A stretch of 64,000 nt of DNA from an uncultured Prevotellaceae bacterium (GCA_900318645.1 ONLH01000031.1:1-64000); one strand, 5' to 3'; counted from the stretch's first letter, positions 27,532 to 37,476 are shown. Numbers and translations: made by a program. Notes: a model not told the origin generated them from the sequence alone.

Positions 27532-28647
27532 ATGAAAAGGTTATTATACTTTGTCCTGGCGCTGGTAGCCTTGCTGCCAGCTAGGGCTTTGGCTCAGGAC
27601 GTCGAGGTGATGAACGACTCGACCGTCGAACAGATCATGAACCAGACAGAGCGCCGCTACACGATGTATGGTGTGATGTTCTATAACCTTGAGAACCTGT
27701 TCGACACCATCAACAACAATGGTGTGTATGACCTGGAGTTTTCTCCTCAGGGCGCACGTCAGTGGAATGGCACCAAATACTGGCAGAAACAGCACAACAT
27801 GGCCTATGCCATCAGCCAGATGGAGGTTAAGGGCTCACCTGCCGAGGGTCCCGTCATCATCGGCGTGAGTGAGATTGAGAACATCACCGTCTTGCAGGAT
27901 CTTGTGCGTCAGCCCGAGTTGAAGGACCGCCGCTATCAGATTGTACACCATGACAGTCCCGACCGCCGTGGTGTGGACGTGGGTCTGCTTTACAATCCCC
28001 GCTTCTTTAAGGTGCTGAACGTGACCAACCAGCGCATTAACAAGTATCTGCCCGACTATCCCGAGTTCCGCAGCCGTGACCAGCTCTGTGTCACCGGTAT
28101 GCTTGCCGGTGAGAAAGTGTCGGTCATAGTTAACCACTGGCCCTCACGCTTGGGCGGTGAGGAGCAGTCGAGCTACTTGCGAGAGGCTGCCGGCCGCATG
28201 GCACGTGAGACGATGGACTCCCTGTTGGCCGATGATCCCAACCAGGGCATCATCTTCATGGGTGACTTGAATGATGACCCGCAGAACAAGTCCTGCCGCG
28301 AGGCCATCGGCGCCAAGAGGGAAATCAAGCAGTGCCCGGGTGACGGCACCTGTTTCAACCCGTGGTGGAACATTCTGAACAGGGGTATCGGTACCCTCGG
28401 TTACAAGGGCAACTGGAACCTGTTTGACCAGATTATCTTCACCGACTACTTCCTGCGTAACTACGACAGCAAGGACAAGCCCACCTTGACCTTCTTGAGG
28501 GCCGAGGTGCTCAACCGCAAATTCCTCCGCAGCAGCGAGGGCGATCGTCAGGGTTATCCCCTGCGCACCTTCTCGGGTGGTGTCTTCCTGAACGGTTATA
28601 GCGACCACTTCCCTACGATGATTTATCTGGTGAAAGAAGTCAAGTAA
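27532..28647 (+). CDS. Secreted endonuclease/exonuclease/phosphatase (EEP) family enzyme, copy 1
   Basis: 371 residues with a signal peptide (MKRLLYFVLALVALLPARALAQ). EEP fold motifs are complete: VMFYNLENLFDTINN (metal-binding Glu), ISQMEVKGSPAEGPVIIGVS followed by EIEN, VIVNHWPSR, FMGDLNDDPQNKS (Asp and Asn), and SDHFPTMIYL (catalytic His). This metal-dependent hydrolase family cleaves phosphodiesters in DNA, RNA or lipids; secretion and the neighbouring receptor suggest extracellular or periplasmic nuclease activity. A near-identical second copy follows after a single base. Substrate not determinable from sequence. Confidence 0.92.
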   Translation: MKRLLYFVLALVALLPARALAQDVEVMNDSTVEQIMNQTERRYTMYGVMFYNLENLFDTINNNGVYDLEFSPQGARQWNGTKYWQKQHNMAYAISQMEVKGSPAEGPVIIGVSEIENITVLQDLVRQPELKDRRYQIVHHDSPDRRGVDVGLLYNPRFFKVLNVTNQRINKYLPDYPEFRSRDQLCVTGMLAGEKVSVIVNHWPSRLGGEEQSSYLREAAGRMARETMDSLLADDPNQGIIFMGDLNDDPQNKSCREAIGAKREIKQCPGDGTCFNPWWNILNRGIGTLGYKGNWNLFDQIIFTDYFLRNYDSKDKPTLTFLRAEVLNRKFLRSSEGDRQGYPLRTFSGGVFLNGYSDHFPTMIYLVKEVK

Positions 28648-28648
28648 A

Positions 28649-29755
28649 ATGAAAAAGTTATTTCATATGGTTCTAGCGCTGGCAGTTTTCCTGCCGGCGC
28701 TAGCTGTGAATGCGGTGCACAGTTCGCACCAGGAGGTGCAGGATGAGCAGCAGTTGGACCGCCAATACCTGATGTATGGCGTGATGTTCTATAACCTCGA
28801 GAACCTGTTTGATACCATCAACAACAACGGTAGGCAGGACTATGATTTCACGCCCCAAGGTGCTTATCAGTGGAACGACATCAAGTACTGGCAAAAAGAG
28901 CACAACATGGCCTACGCCATCAGCCAGATGGAAGTCAAGGGGTCGCCTGCCGAAGGACCTGTCATCATCGGTGTGAGTGAGATTGAGAACATCACCGTGT
29001 TACAGGACCTTGTCCGTCAGCCTGAACTGAAGGACCGCCGCTACCAGATTATCCATCACGATGGCCCTGATCCCCGAGGTATTGATGTAGCATTGTTGTA
29101 TAATCCACGATTTTTCAAGGTACTGAATGTCACCACCCAGCGTGTCAACAAGTATCTACCCAATAACCCCGAGTTCCGCAGCCGTGACCAGTTGACGGTC
29201 ACTGGCATGCTCGCTGGCGAGAAGGTGACCGTTATTGTCAACCACTGGCCTTCAAGGAGAAATGGTCAGGAGCAGTCTAGTTTCCTGCGTGAAGCCTGTG
29301 GCCGCATGGCACGTGAGACGATGGACTCGCTACTGGCCGATGACCCTAACCAGGGCATCATCTTCATGGGTGACTTGAACGATGATCCCCAGAACAAGTC
29401 ATGTTGCGAGGCTCTCGGTGCCAAGAGGGAAATCAAGGATTGTACCGAGCCTGGCACGTGCTTTAATCCGTTGTGGAATATCCTGAACAGGGGTATCGGT
29501 ACCCTCGGTTACAAGGGCAACTGGAATCTGTTTGACCAGATTATCTTCACCGACTACTTCCTGCGTAACTACGACAGCAAGGACAAGCCCACCTTGACCT
29601 ACTCGAGGGCCGAGGTACTGAACCGCAAGTTCCTCCGCAGCAGCGAGGGCGACCGTCAGGGCTATCCCCTGCGCACCTTCTCGGGTGGTGTCTTCCTGAA
29701 CGGTTACAGCGACCACTTCCCCACGATGATTTATCTGGTGAAGGAAGTCAAGTGA
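28649..29755 (+). CDS. Secreted EEP family enzyme, copy 2 (tandem duplicate)
   Basis: 368 residues with a signal peptide (MKKLFHMVLALAVFLPALAVNA). It carries the same catalytic motifs as copy 1 (VMFYNLENLFDTINN, VIVNHWPSR, FMGDLNDDPQNKS, SDHFP). Differences concentrate in the signal peptide, the first ~45 mature residues and short patches (RRNGQEQSSFLREACG; CTEPGTCFNPLWN). The last ~90 codons are almost identical at DNA level, which points to recent duplication or gene conversion. One base separates it from copy 1, so it is in the same operon. A CTAGCGCTGGCAG/CTGCCGGCGCTAG hairpin (28673-28703) lies inside its signal-peptide codons. Confidence 0.92.
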   Translation: MKKLFHMVLALAVFLPALAVNAVHSSHQEVQDEQQLDRQYLMYGVMFYNLENLFDTINNNGRQDYDFTPQGAYQWNDIKYWQKEHNMAYAISQMEVKGSPAEGPVIIGVSEIENITVLQDLVRQPELKDRRYQIIHHDGPDPRGIDVALLYNPRFFKVLNVTTQRVNKYLPNNPEFRSRDQLTVTGMLAGEKVTVIVNHWPSRRNGQEQSSFLREACGRMARETMDSLLADDPNQGIIFMGDLNDDPQNKSCCEALGAKREIKDCTEPGTCFNPLWNILNRGIGTLGYKGNWNLFDQIIFTDYFLRNYDSKDKPTLTYSRAEVLNRKFLRSSEGDRQGYPLRTFSGGVFLNGYSDHFPTMIYLVKEVK

Positions 29756-30424
29756 TCTTAATCGATCTCATCTGGGACTTCTACTTGAGGCTGCACCGTC
29801 ATTATATTGTCTCAATGAGAATAATCGTCCTTCGTGCGAGAAATCTCTTACCAAACCAAACGCGCTAGCACAATATACTGAATAGCAGCCGTATTTATTA
29901 AAATCAGGCAAAATTATTAATTTAGTCAGCATAAATTTTTATGTTGGCTAATTTTTATGCAAGATTTTATTTAATTTATTGGTCGCTCAGTCAGTCATGG
30001 TTGTAGGTGCAAACCTTAAGCAAGCCAAAGCCTATGATGGCTTAAATATGACTGAATATTAACGACTTACAACTTTTAAATCTTCACAAACGAGGATTGT
30101 TTTCATTGTGCCTATTGTTTTCCTTCTCTCAGTTTCATTCATTTTTTATTGTAAAAAAATGAACTGTATTCTTGTGGGGATGATATAATGTGTGTACCTT
30201 TGCAAAGAATTTGAAAGACCTACGTCGGTTACTGTGGTATAAAAGATAATGAGTAAATTTATTACAATGATGGGATTCATTGTTTATCAGCCGTTTAGTT
30301 TTATCAACCTAACGGTTTAGATAACTTTGAATGCCATTTTTTATATTTCAAAAAATCAAGAGAATTCAGTTTAGACATCAGATTACTATTTATAACTACT
30401 TAATTTTTTATTCTCATTGTTGTT
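29756..30424 (+). other. Long AT-rich intergenic region and leader
   Basis: No gene is supported on either strand. TTAGTCAGCATAAA/TTTATGTTGGCTAA (29922-29951, two mismatches) followed by TTTTT could terminate the nuclease operon. A promoter lies at 30172-30202. The implied leader of the next gene is about 215 bases with no riboswitch I recognise. Confidence 0.5.
30172..30202 (+). promoter_or_regulatory. Promoter of the 1321-residue secreted protein gene
   Basis: TTG (30172-30174), 20 bases, TACCTTTG (30195-30202), which fits the Bacteroidetes pattern; the ATG is 222 bases further on. Confidence 0.7.
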
Positions 30425-33400
30425 ATGAAAAATTTACTAACCTTTCTGTTAGTTGCTCTGCTGGCCTTCAGCGTCGGCTGGGCAGAAACGACTACTGTTA
30501 CAGCCAGTAAAATTACTAGTTCATCTGTCACATGGACAGGCTCTGGTAATGAAACCTGGAGTGTAATTGTTAATGGAGGCGCAACAAACCAAAACGTGAT
30601 TTCGGACTATGCGCAGGTGGGCTCAAGAAATAGCCCGTCTACTTCAATTACATTTTCCACTTCTGGTATAACTGGCACAATAACAAGTATCGTTGTCAAT
30701 TGTGCTTCGTACAATGGTTTAGCCACTCTTAGCGCTACTGTTGGTGGGAATGCCTTTGGTAACCAGCAGCCCACACCATCTTGGAGTAACAACTCAGGTG
30801 GGAACGTGACATTCAGTGGAAGTGCTTCAGGTGCGATTGTCATCACGATGACTAATGGCAATGGTGGCCGTGCTATGTACATCAAGAGTATTACTGTAAC
30901 CTATACCCCTAGTATTACTGAGACTTGTGCTGCCCCAACGTTCTCGCCCGCAGCTGGTACTTACACCGAGGCTCAGAGCGTGACCATCTCGACCACGACC
31001 AGTGGAGCAAGCATCTATTACACCACTGATGGCTCTACTCCCAGCTCCAGCAATGGCACACTCTACAATGGTGCCATCAATGTGAGCGAGGACATGACCA
31101 TCAAGGCCATCGCCGTCAAGGCAGGCAGCAATGACAGCCCAGTAAGTGAGGCTGCCTACACAATCATTAGTGGTAGTGGCAGTGATTCAAAGATGTACCG
31201 CAAGTTAACCAGCACCGATGAATTGGTTCCTGGTCAGAAGTACATTATCGTATATGAGAATGGCAACTCATCATACGCTATGGGTGCAATGAATGGCAAT
31301 TATGGTTCTGCCATCGGTGTTAGCGTAAGTAACCATCAAGTGAATATCGCTAGCGCAACTGGTGTAGTAGAATTTATCTTAGGAGGTAATACCAATGCGT
31401 GGACGTTATTCATGGGCGATAAGTATCTGGGCTATTCGGGGTCTGGAACTAACTTGGCAACAAACGATGTCCCACAGAATAACAACTATTATTGGACGAT
31501 TGACAATTCCGCTTTAATCCAAAATAATGGTGCTAACACTCGCTATATTAGATTCTATACTAGCACCCCTACATTTAGGGCATATACCACTTCTAATGGA
31601 GAAAATGCCTATCTCTATGTTCAAAACATTGAGCCGACGTTGCATGCTGAGCCCAATCCGCTCAACATCAACGACAATAACGAGAATGGCGACAGGACTG
31701 GCACCATCACTGTGACTGGTGAAAACCTAGGTACGGACAACGTGGGCGTGAATGTGCTTGCTGGCTCGGGCAACTTCTCAAGGTGGGCCGGCAACGAAGG
31801 TTGGGGCTTTAACAATAATGGAGGGTCGGTGAACGGCACAGCTTATGTGACCTATAACGGCCATGCCCTGAGTGCCACTGGTCAAGTCCAAGCCGCTAAC
31901 AATATCGTGAGCACGATTGTTGACGTGAACTACCTCTACACTGGTCCCATCTATGTAGTGGGCAATGTGAACGACAAGGGTTGGCAGACCGTTGACGGTG
32001 TGCTGATGACGCGCGATGCCAGCACGGGCCAGTACACGGTGGACGTGAATGCTTACAACAACGGTGACGGCAATGCTTATATATTCTTTACCAAGTCGAT
32101 TTCCGGCAATAGCTACGATGCTTTGGGCGACAACCGTTTCGGCCCTGTGAGCAGTGGTAACTGGGGCCTTGCTCCTGAAACGACAGATGTCTTCTGCCCT
32201 CTGGATACAATGGCCAACCTGCATACCATTGAAATGGCACCGGGTGCTTACACGATTACCATTGATCCGGCAACCAACAAGTTTAAGATTACTCCTTATG
32301 TAATCAACGTGACAATTTCTCCCGAGGATGGCACCCATTTCACGGGCCCGACCATCAGCGGTACGATCGCCGACAGTCCTGCCGGCACCATTGAGTGGAG
32401 CACCGACGGCACCAACTGGCAGCCCTACACCGACGGCTTTACCGCCACAGTCAATCAGGTGGGTGGCAGCGTGACGATTTATGCCCGCTCGACCAGCAAC
32501 GGCGTGACCAGTGACGTGGTCAGCGCGACCTATACTCGTGACCTTGCTCCTGCTCCTGAGGCTCCCAGCTTCAGCATGGGCAGCAGTGCGGTAACTGCAG
32601 GTACTGTAATCACCATCACTGCTCCTGAGGGATGCACCCTCTATGTGAATGGTCAGCAGGTGACCAGCCCCTATGACGTGACCATCAACCATGGCACTAC
32701 CATCACTGCCTACTGTGAGAACGATGAGGGCACCCCGAGCACGACGGTGACCTACACCTACACCATCGCTACTGTCTGCGCCGCCGAGGTGGTGTTCAAG
32801 GATCATGGGAGCGACGCAACGGCCACAACGACTTGGAATGCTATTGGTGGTGAGGATGATAACGACTATTTTGAGGCCGGTAAAACTTACATTGACGATG
32901 CCCCTGAAATTGTCCGGGTATTTAAGAGCACGACAGGTCTCAAGTTTGGAAACTCAAATGATGGCGGTACCATCACCTTTAATCTTGATGACCAGACCGA
33001 GTGGAAGGTGAGCCACATCACCCTGAGCGCCAGAAATTATCGTGACAGCGAAGCAGTCACGTTTACCGTGACAACCGATAACGACCAGTCACAGACTACC
33101 TCTGCGATTAGCAGCACCCTAGGCGGTTATACGCTCGACTTTGACGGCTCGGCAATCACTTCAATTACCATCAGCTCCTCTGCTCGCGCCTACTTGAAGG
33201 GCTTCACGATTACCTATGACTGCGCTCCCGAAATTGAGACGGCATCGCTGGCCGAAATCGAGTCCACTCCCAGTTTGGATCAAAAGTTGGTGAAGGTGAG
33301 TGACGAACTCATTGGCGCTTGGGCTGTAGTGAATCCCCAGACTGGTGCTAAGCTCTTGTGGGCTAAGGACCAGGGCAACGCTTCGATCGATAAATTACCT

Positions 33401-34390
33401 GGCAAGACTGATGGACAGCGCGACTATGTGAAGGATATCCTCAAGTATAAGCGTATCCTTGATGATGAGGTTCAGCCGGCCTGGGACGAAAGCAACTGGG
33501 TAGTCCTGGACTTCTCTGACATCAATGGTGCTGATCCGTTTGAGTTTGTCGGTCACAAGATCACTCCTAATACTGTCGTTGGCGAGTATTACGAGTACTC
33601 TGATGGTGTGAACTACATGATCAAGCTCACTGAGAAACCTGATCAGTTCAACGAGAATCCTTTTGTCATGGATGTTACCGAGTATCAGGGCTATGATGGC
33701 CCGTTCCCCGAGAACAAGCTGGGCACTAAGTATGACTTGGCCTACAACACCTATGTTCCCGCCAACTTCATGGTTGAGAACCATAACCATGAGGTGGATG
33801 GCAAGGTAGTCGGCTTTGTGGCCGACAACGGCGCCCTTCCCGGTTTGGCTGGTGACTCGCTTTACTTCGTCAATCCCAAGAGTCAAGAGGTTGCCCACAT
33901 CTGGGCCGTTTGGAACGGTGGTGATGAGGACATCTTCAGGGTTTACCAAACCGAGCACAAGGAGAATGAGAACATCAATGCTTGGCACCTGAACGGTACG
34001 TTCCGGGTGAACTGGTCCTACAACTGCACGGGTATCGATCTCAATGAGAGCTCGGCTCTCGTTTATAGTCGTCCCACTGACCTCGTGCCGAATATGGCCT
34101 ATGAGTTCCATGCTGTGGTGATGAAACCCAATAGCACTCGCTTGACTGTGGCTCCTCAGGGTACTGCTGAACCCGGTACTCCGAGCCAGAGCTACATCAT
34201 CTATCCTTTGGATATGTCCAACGGTGGTACTCCCACTGCTGTTATCGAGCTGAATGCAACGAAGAACGTGGTTAGTGAGCACTACTACAACCTGATGGGT
34301 GTTGAGAGCAACAAGCCCTTCGAGGGCGTCAACATCGTTGTGACCCGTTACAACGACGGCAGCATCTCGACCCGCAAGGTCCTGCGTTGA
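30425..34390 (+). CDS. Large secreted multidomain protein with chitobiase-C-terminal-like repeats
   Basis: 1321 residues with a signal peptide (MKNLLTFLLVALLAFSVGWA). Residues about 25-160 form a beta-rich domain (SSVTWTGSGNETWSVIVNGG). About 163-245 is a chitobiase/beta-hexosaminidase C-terminal-like module (FSPAAGTYTEAQSVTISTTT, IYYTTDGSTPSSSNGTLYNG), with looser copies near 640-710 and 715-785. The extreme C-terminus (HYYNLMGVESNKPFEGVNIV, ending STRKVLR) resembles C-terminal sorting segments of Bacteroidetes secreted proteins, so type IX-like export is possible but unproven. There is no catalytic motif I recognise. A probable adhesion, substrate-binding or matrix protein. It is followed by a terminator. 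Confidence 0.85.
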   Translation: MKNLLTFLLVALLAFSVGWAETTTVTASKITSSSVTWTGSGNETWSVIVNGGATNQNVISDYAQVGSRNSPSTSITFSTSGITGTITSIVVNCASYNGLATLSATVGGNAFGNQQPTPSWSNNSGGNVTFSGSASGAIVITMTNGNGGRAMYIKSITVTYTPSITETCAAPTFSPAAGTYTEAQSVTISTTTSGASIYYTTDGSTPSSSNGTLYNGAINVSEDMTIKAIAVKAGSNDSPVSEAAYTIISGSGSDSKMYRKLTSTDELVPGQKYIIVYENGNSSYAMGAMNGNYGSAIGVSVSNHQVNIASATGVVEFILGGNTNAWTLFMGDKYLGYSGSGTNLATNDVPQNNNYYWTIDNSALIQNNGANTRYIRFYTSTPTFRAYTTSNGENAYLYVQNIEPTLHAEPNPLNINDNNENGDRTGTITVTGENLGTDNVGVNVLAGSGNFSRWAGNEGWGFNNNGGSVNGTAYVTYNGHALSATGQVQAANNIVSTIVDVNYLYTGPIYVVGNVNDKGWQTVDGVLMTRDASTGQYTVDVNAYNNGDGNAYIFFTKSISGNSYDALGDNRFGPVSSGNWGLAPETTDVFCPLDTMANLHTIEMAPGAYTITIDPATNKFKITPYVINVTISPEDGTHFTGPTISGTIADSPAGTIEWSTDGTNWQPYTDGFTATVNQVGGSVTIYARSTSNGVTSDVVSATYTRDLAPAPEAPSFSMGSSAVTAGTVITITAPEGCTLYVNGQQVTSPYDVTINHGTTITAYCENDEGTPSTTVTYTYTIATVCAAEVVFKDHGSDATATTTWNAIGGEDDNDYFEAGKTYIDDAPEIVRVFKSTTGLKFGNSNDGGTITFNLDDQTEWKVSHITLSARNYRDSEAVTFTVTTDNDQSQTTSAISSTLGGYTLDFDGSAITSITISSSARAYLKGFTITYDCAPEIETASLAEIESTPSLDQKLVKVSDELIGAWAVVNPQTGAKLLWAKDQGNASIDKLPGKTDGQRDYVKDILKYKRILDDEVQPAWDESNWVVLDFSDINGADPFEFVGHKITPNTVVGEYYEYSDGVNYMIKLTEKPDQFNENPFVMDVTEYQGYDGPFPENKLGTKYDLAYNTYVPANFMVENHNHEVDGKVVGFVADNGALPGLAGDSLYFVNPKSQEVAHIWAVWNGGDEDIFRVYQTEHKENENINAWHLNGTFRVNWSYNCTGIDLNESSALVYSRPTDLVPNMAYEFHAVVMKPNSTRLTVAPQGTAEPGTPSQSYIIYPLDMSNGGTPTAVIELNATKNVVSEHYYNLMGVESNKPFEGVNIVVTRYNDGSISTRKVLR

Positions 34391-34428
34391 AAATGACATT
34401 AGGGCGATAGCCCATCAATAAGGAAATG

Positions 34429-34463
34429 TGCAGGCGACACCCGATTGTGGGGTGCCGCCTGCA
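34429..34463 (+). terminator. Hairpin terminator after the large secreted protein gene
   Basis: TGCAGGCGACACCC (34429-34442) pairs with GGGTGCCGCCTGCA (34450-34463) with one internal A-C mismatch. An AT-rich stretch follows rather than a clean T-run. Confidence 0.7.
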
Positions 34464-34563
34464 ATATATTGTAACGGCAAGTTATGGGATGGTTGGCCTG
34501 TTTTGACAAGGCTTTTAATCGTCAATTTTTGGTAAAAAAGAGTGTTCTTTATTGAAAAAGCAC

Positions 34564-34571
34564 TATATTTG
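34564..34571 (+). promoter_or_regulatory. -7 promoter box of the BspA-like/dockerin gene
   Basis: TATATTTG fits TAnnTTTG; no well-spaced -33 element. The ~100-base leader contains GCTCCAC (34591-34597) and GTGGAGC (34622-34628), able to pair. Confidence 0.55.
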
Positions 34572-34676
34572 CACATTTAACCAGTGTGTTCTCGCTCCAC
34601 TGTTGACCCTCTGGGCAGAATTGTGGAGCATGAATTGGTATGTATGAATATGATTATCAATAAAAACAGAGAAATA

Positions 34677-36638
34677 ATGAAAAGGATTATCATTGCTGCC
34701 ATCATAGCCCTCATGGCGTTGCAGGTCCCTGCTGTCGAAGTAGAGAACAGTGCGGGCGACTTGTCACAACGAGTGACTGACTTGAACGCCAGTACACTCG
34801 TTGTAACGGGTTCCATGGATGCAAGGGATTTCTATTTTATCGTGGACAACATGAAGAAACTCACGTCAATTGACTTGACGAACGTGCAGGTTGTGCCGTG
34901 CTCGATGCTGTATCAGCGCTATTGGCAGGATGGTTTTGCCGCCGACGAGGTCCCTGTGGGAGCCTTTGCCGGAATGGGCATGACCAGCGTGAAGCTGCCG
35001 TCAACGCTCAAGTCTATCGGTGAAGCGGCTTTTACTGGCTGCCACAAGTTGTCCAACGTGGTATGGCCTACAGCGCTCGACAGCATCGGTGACTATGCCT
35101 TTGCTGGTTGTACGTCACTTGCTTCGGTTACGTTGCCTGCCAGCGTGAGGGTAGTGGGCAAGGGTGCCTTCATGCGCTGCTCTTCACTCAGGCACTTGGG
35201 CGTGAAATCCGGAAGTCAGCTGCAACGGCTTGAAGCCACGGCGCTGCTGGATTGCCCCAAACTGACGACGGTTTCGCTTGGTCCTAATACACAAGTTATC
35301 GGCGAGCGCGCCCTGGCGGGTACTGCTATCACACAGCTGGATTTGACCGCCAATAAGAAGTTGACAACCATCGGTGACGGGGCCTTCGTCTTGATGCCGC
35401 TCACGAGTGCAGTACTGCCCACGAGCGTGACAACGGTAGGCGATGCCGCTTTCCTCTATGACGAGGACCTGACTCAGGTTAACCTGGGAGGCCGTGTGAC
35501 GGAATTGAACGACTTCCTGCTGGCAGGAACGTCACTGAACAATGGCCTTAACCTGAATGGCATTCAACGAATCGGTGATTACGCCCTCTATAATGTCTCA
35601 ACCATGTCGGTCGTGGAGCTACCTGCCACCATGACTTGGCTTGGCTCCTATGCGATGGCGGGCATGACAGGCATGACGGCGCTCACCTGTAATGCCATCG
35701 AAGTGCCTGAGCTCGGGACTGATGTATGGGCCGGTGTGAACCAGAAGGCCATCCCGCTGACGGTTCCTGCTGAGTCCAAAGAGCGCTATCAGGTCGCTGA
35801 CCAGTGGAGAGACTTCCTGTATGAGATTTCTTGGCTCCGTGGCGATGTCAACAACGATGGCGAGGTGAATATCGCCGATGTCAACACGTTGATCGACATT
35901 ATCCTGGGCGGAAAATTTGACGATATGACGATGCTGCGTGCCGATGTCAACGGTGACGGCGAAATCGGTATTGCCGATATCAATGAGGTTCAGGACATCA
36001 TCCTGTCGGCTGGCAGTCATGCTCCGGCAATCATCGATACCGATAACCAGTTGCACATCGATGATGTGGATTTACACCCCGGTGAACAGCGTTCCATCAA
36101 TGTGGCGGTTGACCAGGCATCGGCCTACAGCGCTCTGCAGTGCGACCTCATGCTGCCGCAGGGACTGAGCCTTGTTGAGGTGCGTTCGGCACAGGGTCAC
36201 AAGATTGAACGTCGTGACGTGGACGGAGCTACCACACGCTTGCTGCTCTACTCGATGGACAAGGAGCCTCTTGACGAAGTGGCCGTTCTCCAAATCATCG
36301 TGCGTGCCGATGATGCCCTCGCTGCCGAAAGCCAGATTACTTTGAACAACATTGTCCTGGCCGACGACTATAACACGGGCTGGCATCTCGCCGATTGCAC
36401 TGCTCGCGTGACTAACAGCAGCGGTATCGAGGATCTGAATGCCGACAGCGACCGCCTGTGGGTTGAAGGCCATACACTGTGCATCCAGAGCCGTAACGAC
36501 GGCGAGGCTCAGGTAGTCGCCGTCAACGGCACATCACGCAACATCAGTGTTACCGATGGCGTAACCCGCTACCAGATGGAATCAGGCTACTATGTGGTCG
36601 TGCTCAACGGCAAGAGCCACAAGATTGCCATTCGTTGA
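34677..36638 (+). CDS. Secreted BspA-type LRR protein with dockerin-like and cohesin-like modules
   Basis: 653 residues from the ATG at 34677 ([20 protein letters not shown], a signal peptide); the longer frame from 34584 has no signal. Residues about 70-350 are LRR_5/BspA-type repeats ([40 protein letters not shown]). About 388-447 is a doublet of dockerin type I calcium loops ([40 protein letters not shown]). About 452-590 resembles a cohesin beta-sandwich ([36 protein letters not shown]). The C-terminus ([17 protein letters not shown]) looks like a Bacteroidetes C-terminal sorting segment. A probable surface adhesin. The dockerin-cohesin order within one chain is notable. Confidence 0.87.
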   Translation: MKRIIIAAIIALMALQVPAVEVENSAGDLSQRVTDLNASTLVVTGSMDARDFYFIVDNMKKLTSIDLTNVQVVPCSMLYQRYWQDGFAADEVPVGAFAGMGMTSVKLPSTLKSIGEAAFTGCHKLSNVVWPTALDSIGDYAFAGCTSLASVTLPASVRVVGKGAFMRCSSLRHLGVKSGSQLQRLEATALLDCPKLTTVSLGPNTQVIGERALAGTAITQLDLTANKKLTTIGDGAFVLMPLTSAVLPTSVTTVGDAAFLYDEDLTQVNLGGRVTELNDFLLAGTSLNNGLNLNGIQRIGDYALYNVSTMSVVELPATMTWLGSYAMAGMTGMTALTCNAIEVPELGTDVWAGVNQKAIPLTVPAESKERYQVADQWRDFLYEISWLRGDVNNDGEVNIADVNTLIDIILGGKFDDMTMLRADVNGDGEIGIADINEVQDIILSAGSHAPAIIDTDNQLHIDDVDLHPGEQRSINVAVDQASAYSALQCDLMLPQGLSLVEVRSAQGHKIERRDVDGATTRLLLYSMDKEPLDEVAVLQIIVRADDALAAESQITLNNIVLADDYNTGWHLADCTARVTNSSGIEDLNADSDRLWVEGHTLCIQSRNDGEAQVVAVNGTSRNISVTDGVTRYQMESGYYVVVLNGKSHKIAIR

Positions 36639-36663
36639 ACCTATTGATGATAAACTGGATATC

Positions 36664-37446
36664 ATGGGAAAGAATAAACTCAAGAAATTTGCCGACATGG
36701 AACGCATGCAGTGTGTGTTCCAGTTCCCTTTTGCGGTGGTGACCCAGGAGGGGGGCTGCCCCATGCGCGGCAAGTGGAATGAGCAGTATTTCAAGAATGA
36801 CAACCCCATCGTGCTGGAGCTGGGCTGTGGCAAGGGGGAATATGCCGTGGGATTGGCACAACGCTTCCCTGGCAAGAACTACATCGGCGTGGACATCAAG
36901 GGCGCTCGCATGTGGACCGGTGCCAAGATGGCGACCGAACTTGGATTACCCAATGTGGCCTTCCTGAGAACGAGCATCGAGCTGATTGACCGCATGTTTG
37001 CCCCCGATGAGGTGTCCGAAATTTGGATCACGTTCCCTGATCCGCAGATGAAGAAGGTGAACAAGCGACTGACATCGACCCGTTTCCTCGACAACTACCG
37101 GCACATCCTGTGCGACGGTGGCACGGTCCACCTCAAGACCGACAGCCCCTTCCTCTACACCTATACCCATGCGCTGGTCGAGGAAAACCATCTGCCCGTG
37201 ACAGCCGATACCGATGACCTGTATGCCAGCGGCTTGGCTGATGACATTCTGGACATCAAGACGCACTATGAGATGCAGTGGCTGCAACGTGGATTGACAA
37301 TCAAGTACATCCGTTTTTCCTTGCCTCACGGTGTGGAACTCATTGAACCCGACATTGACATCGAGCCCGACACCTACCGTAGCTACAACCGCGGCTACAT
37401 CCAGATGCCGCAGCTGATGCCCGACCAAGAAGAAACTGACAACTAA
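36664..37446 (+). CDS. trmB: tRNA (guanine-N7-)-methyltransferase
   Basis: 260 residues from the ATG at 36664, cytoplasmic. The SAM-binding motif is [20 protein letters not shown], and the family signature is [20 protein letters not shown], corresponding to the PDPWPKKRHxKRR block of TrmB. It methylates G46 in the variable loop of many tRNAs. The N-terminal extension ([20 protein letters not shown]) is usual in Bacteroidetes TrmB. It begins 25 bases after the secreted LRR gene, but its functional neighbours are downstream (mrp). The spacer to mrp contains repeats of AACTAACAACTGAC. Confidence 0.95.
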   Translation: MGKNKLKKFADMERMQCVFQFPFAVVTQEGGCPMRGKWNEQYFKNDNPIVLELGCGKGEYAVGLAQRFPGKNYIGVDIKGARMWTGAKMATELGLPNVAFLRTSIELIDRMFAPDEVSEIWITFPDPQMKKVNKRLTSTRFLDNYRHILCDGGTVHLKTDSPFLYTYTHALVEENHLPVTADTDDLYASGLADDILDIKTHYEMQWLQRGLTIKYIRFSLPHGVELIEPDIDIEPDTYRSYNRGYIQMPQLMPDQEETDN

Positions 37447-37476
37447 TAACTAACAACTGACAACTAACAACTAAAC

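Noticed and set aside
30203-30424. Known riboswitch (cobalamin, SAM, TPP) in the long leader
   Set aside because: None of the conserved core motifs of these classes is visible.
34584-34676. Upstream start for the dockerin/LRR protein
   Set aside because: The ATG at 34677 opens directly into a signal peptide, whereas the longer version would bury it behind 31 hydrophilic residues.
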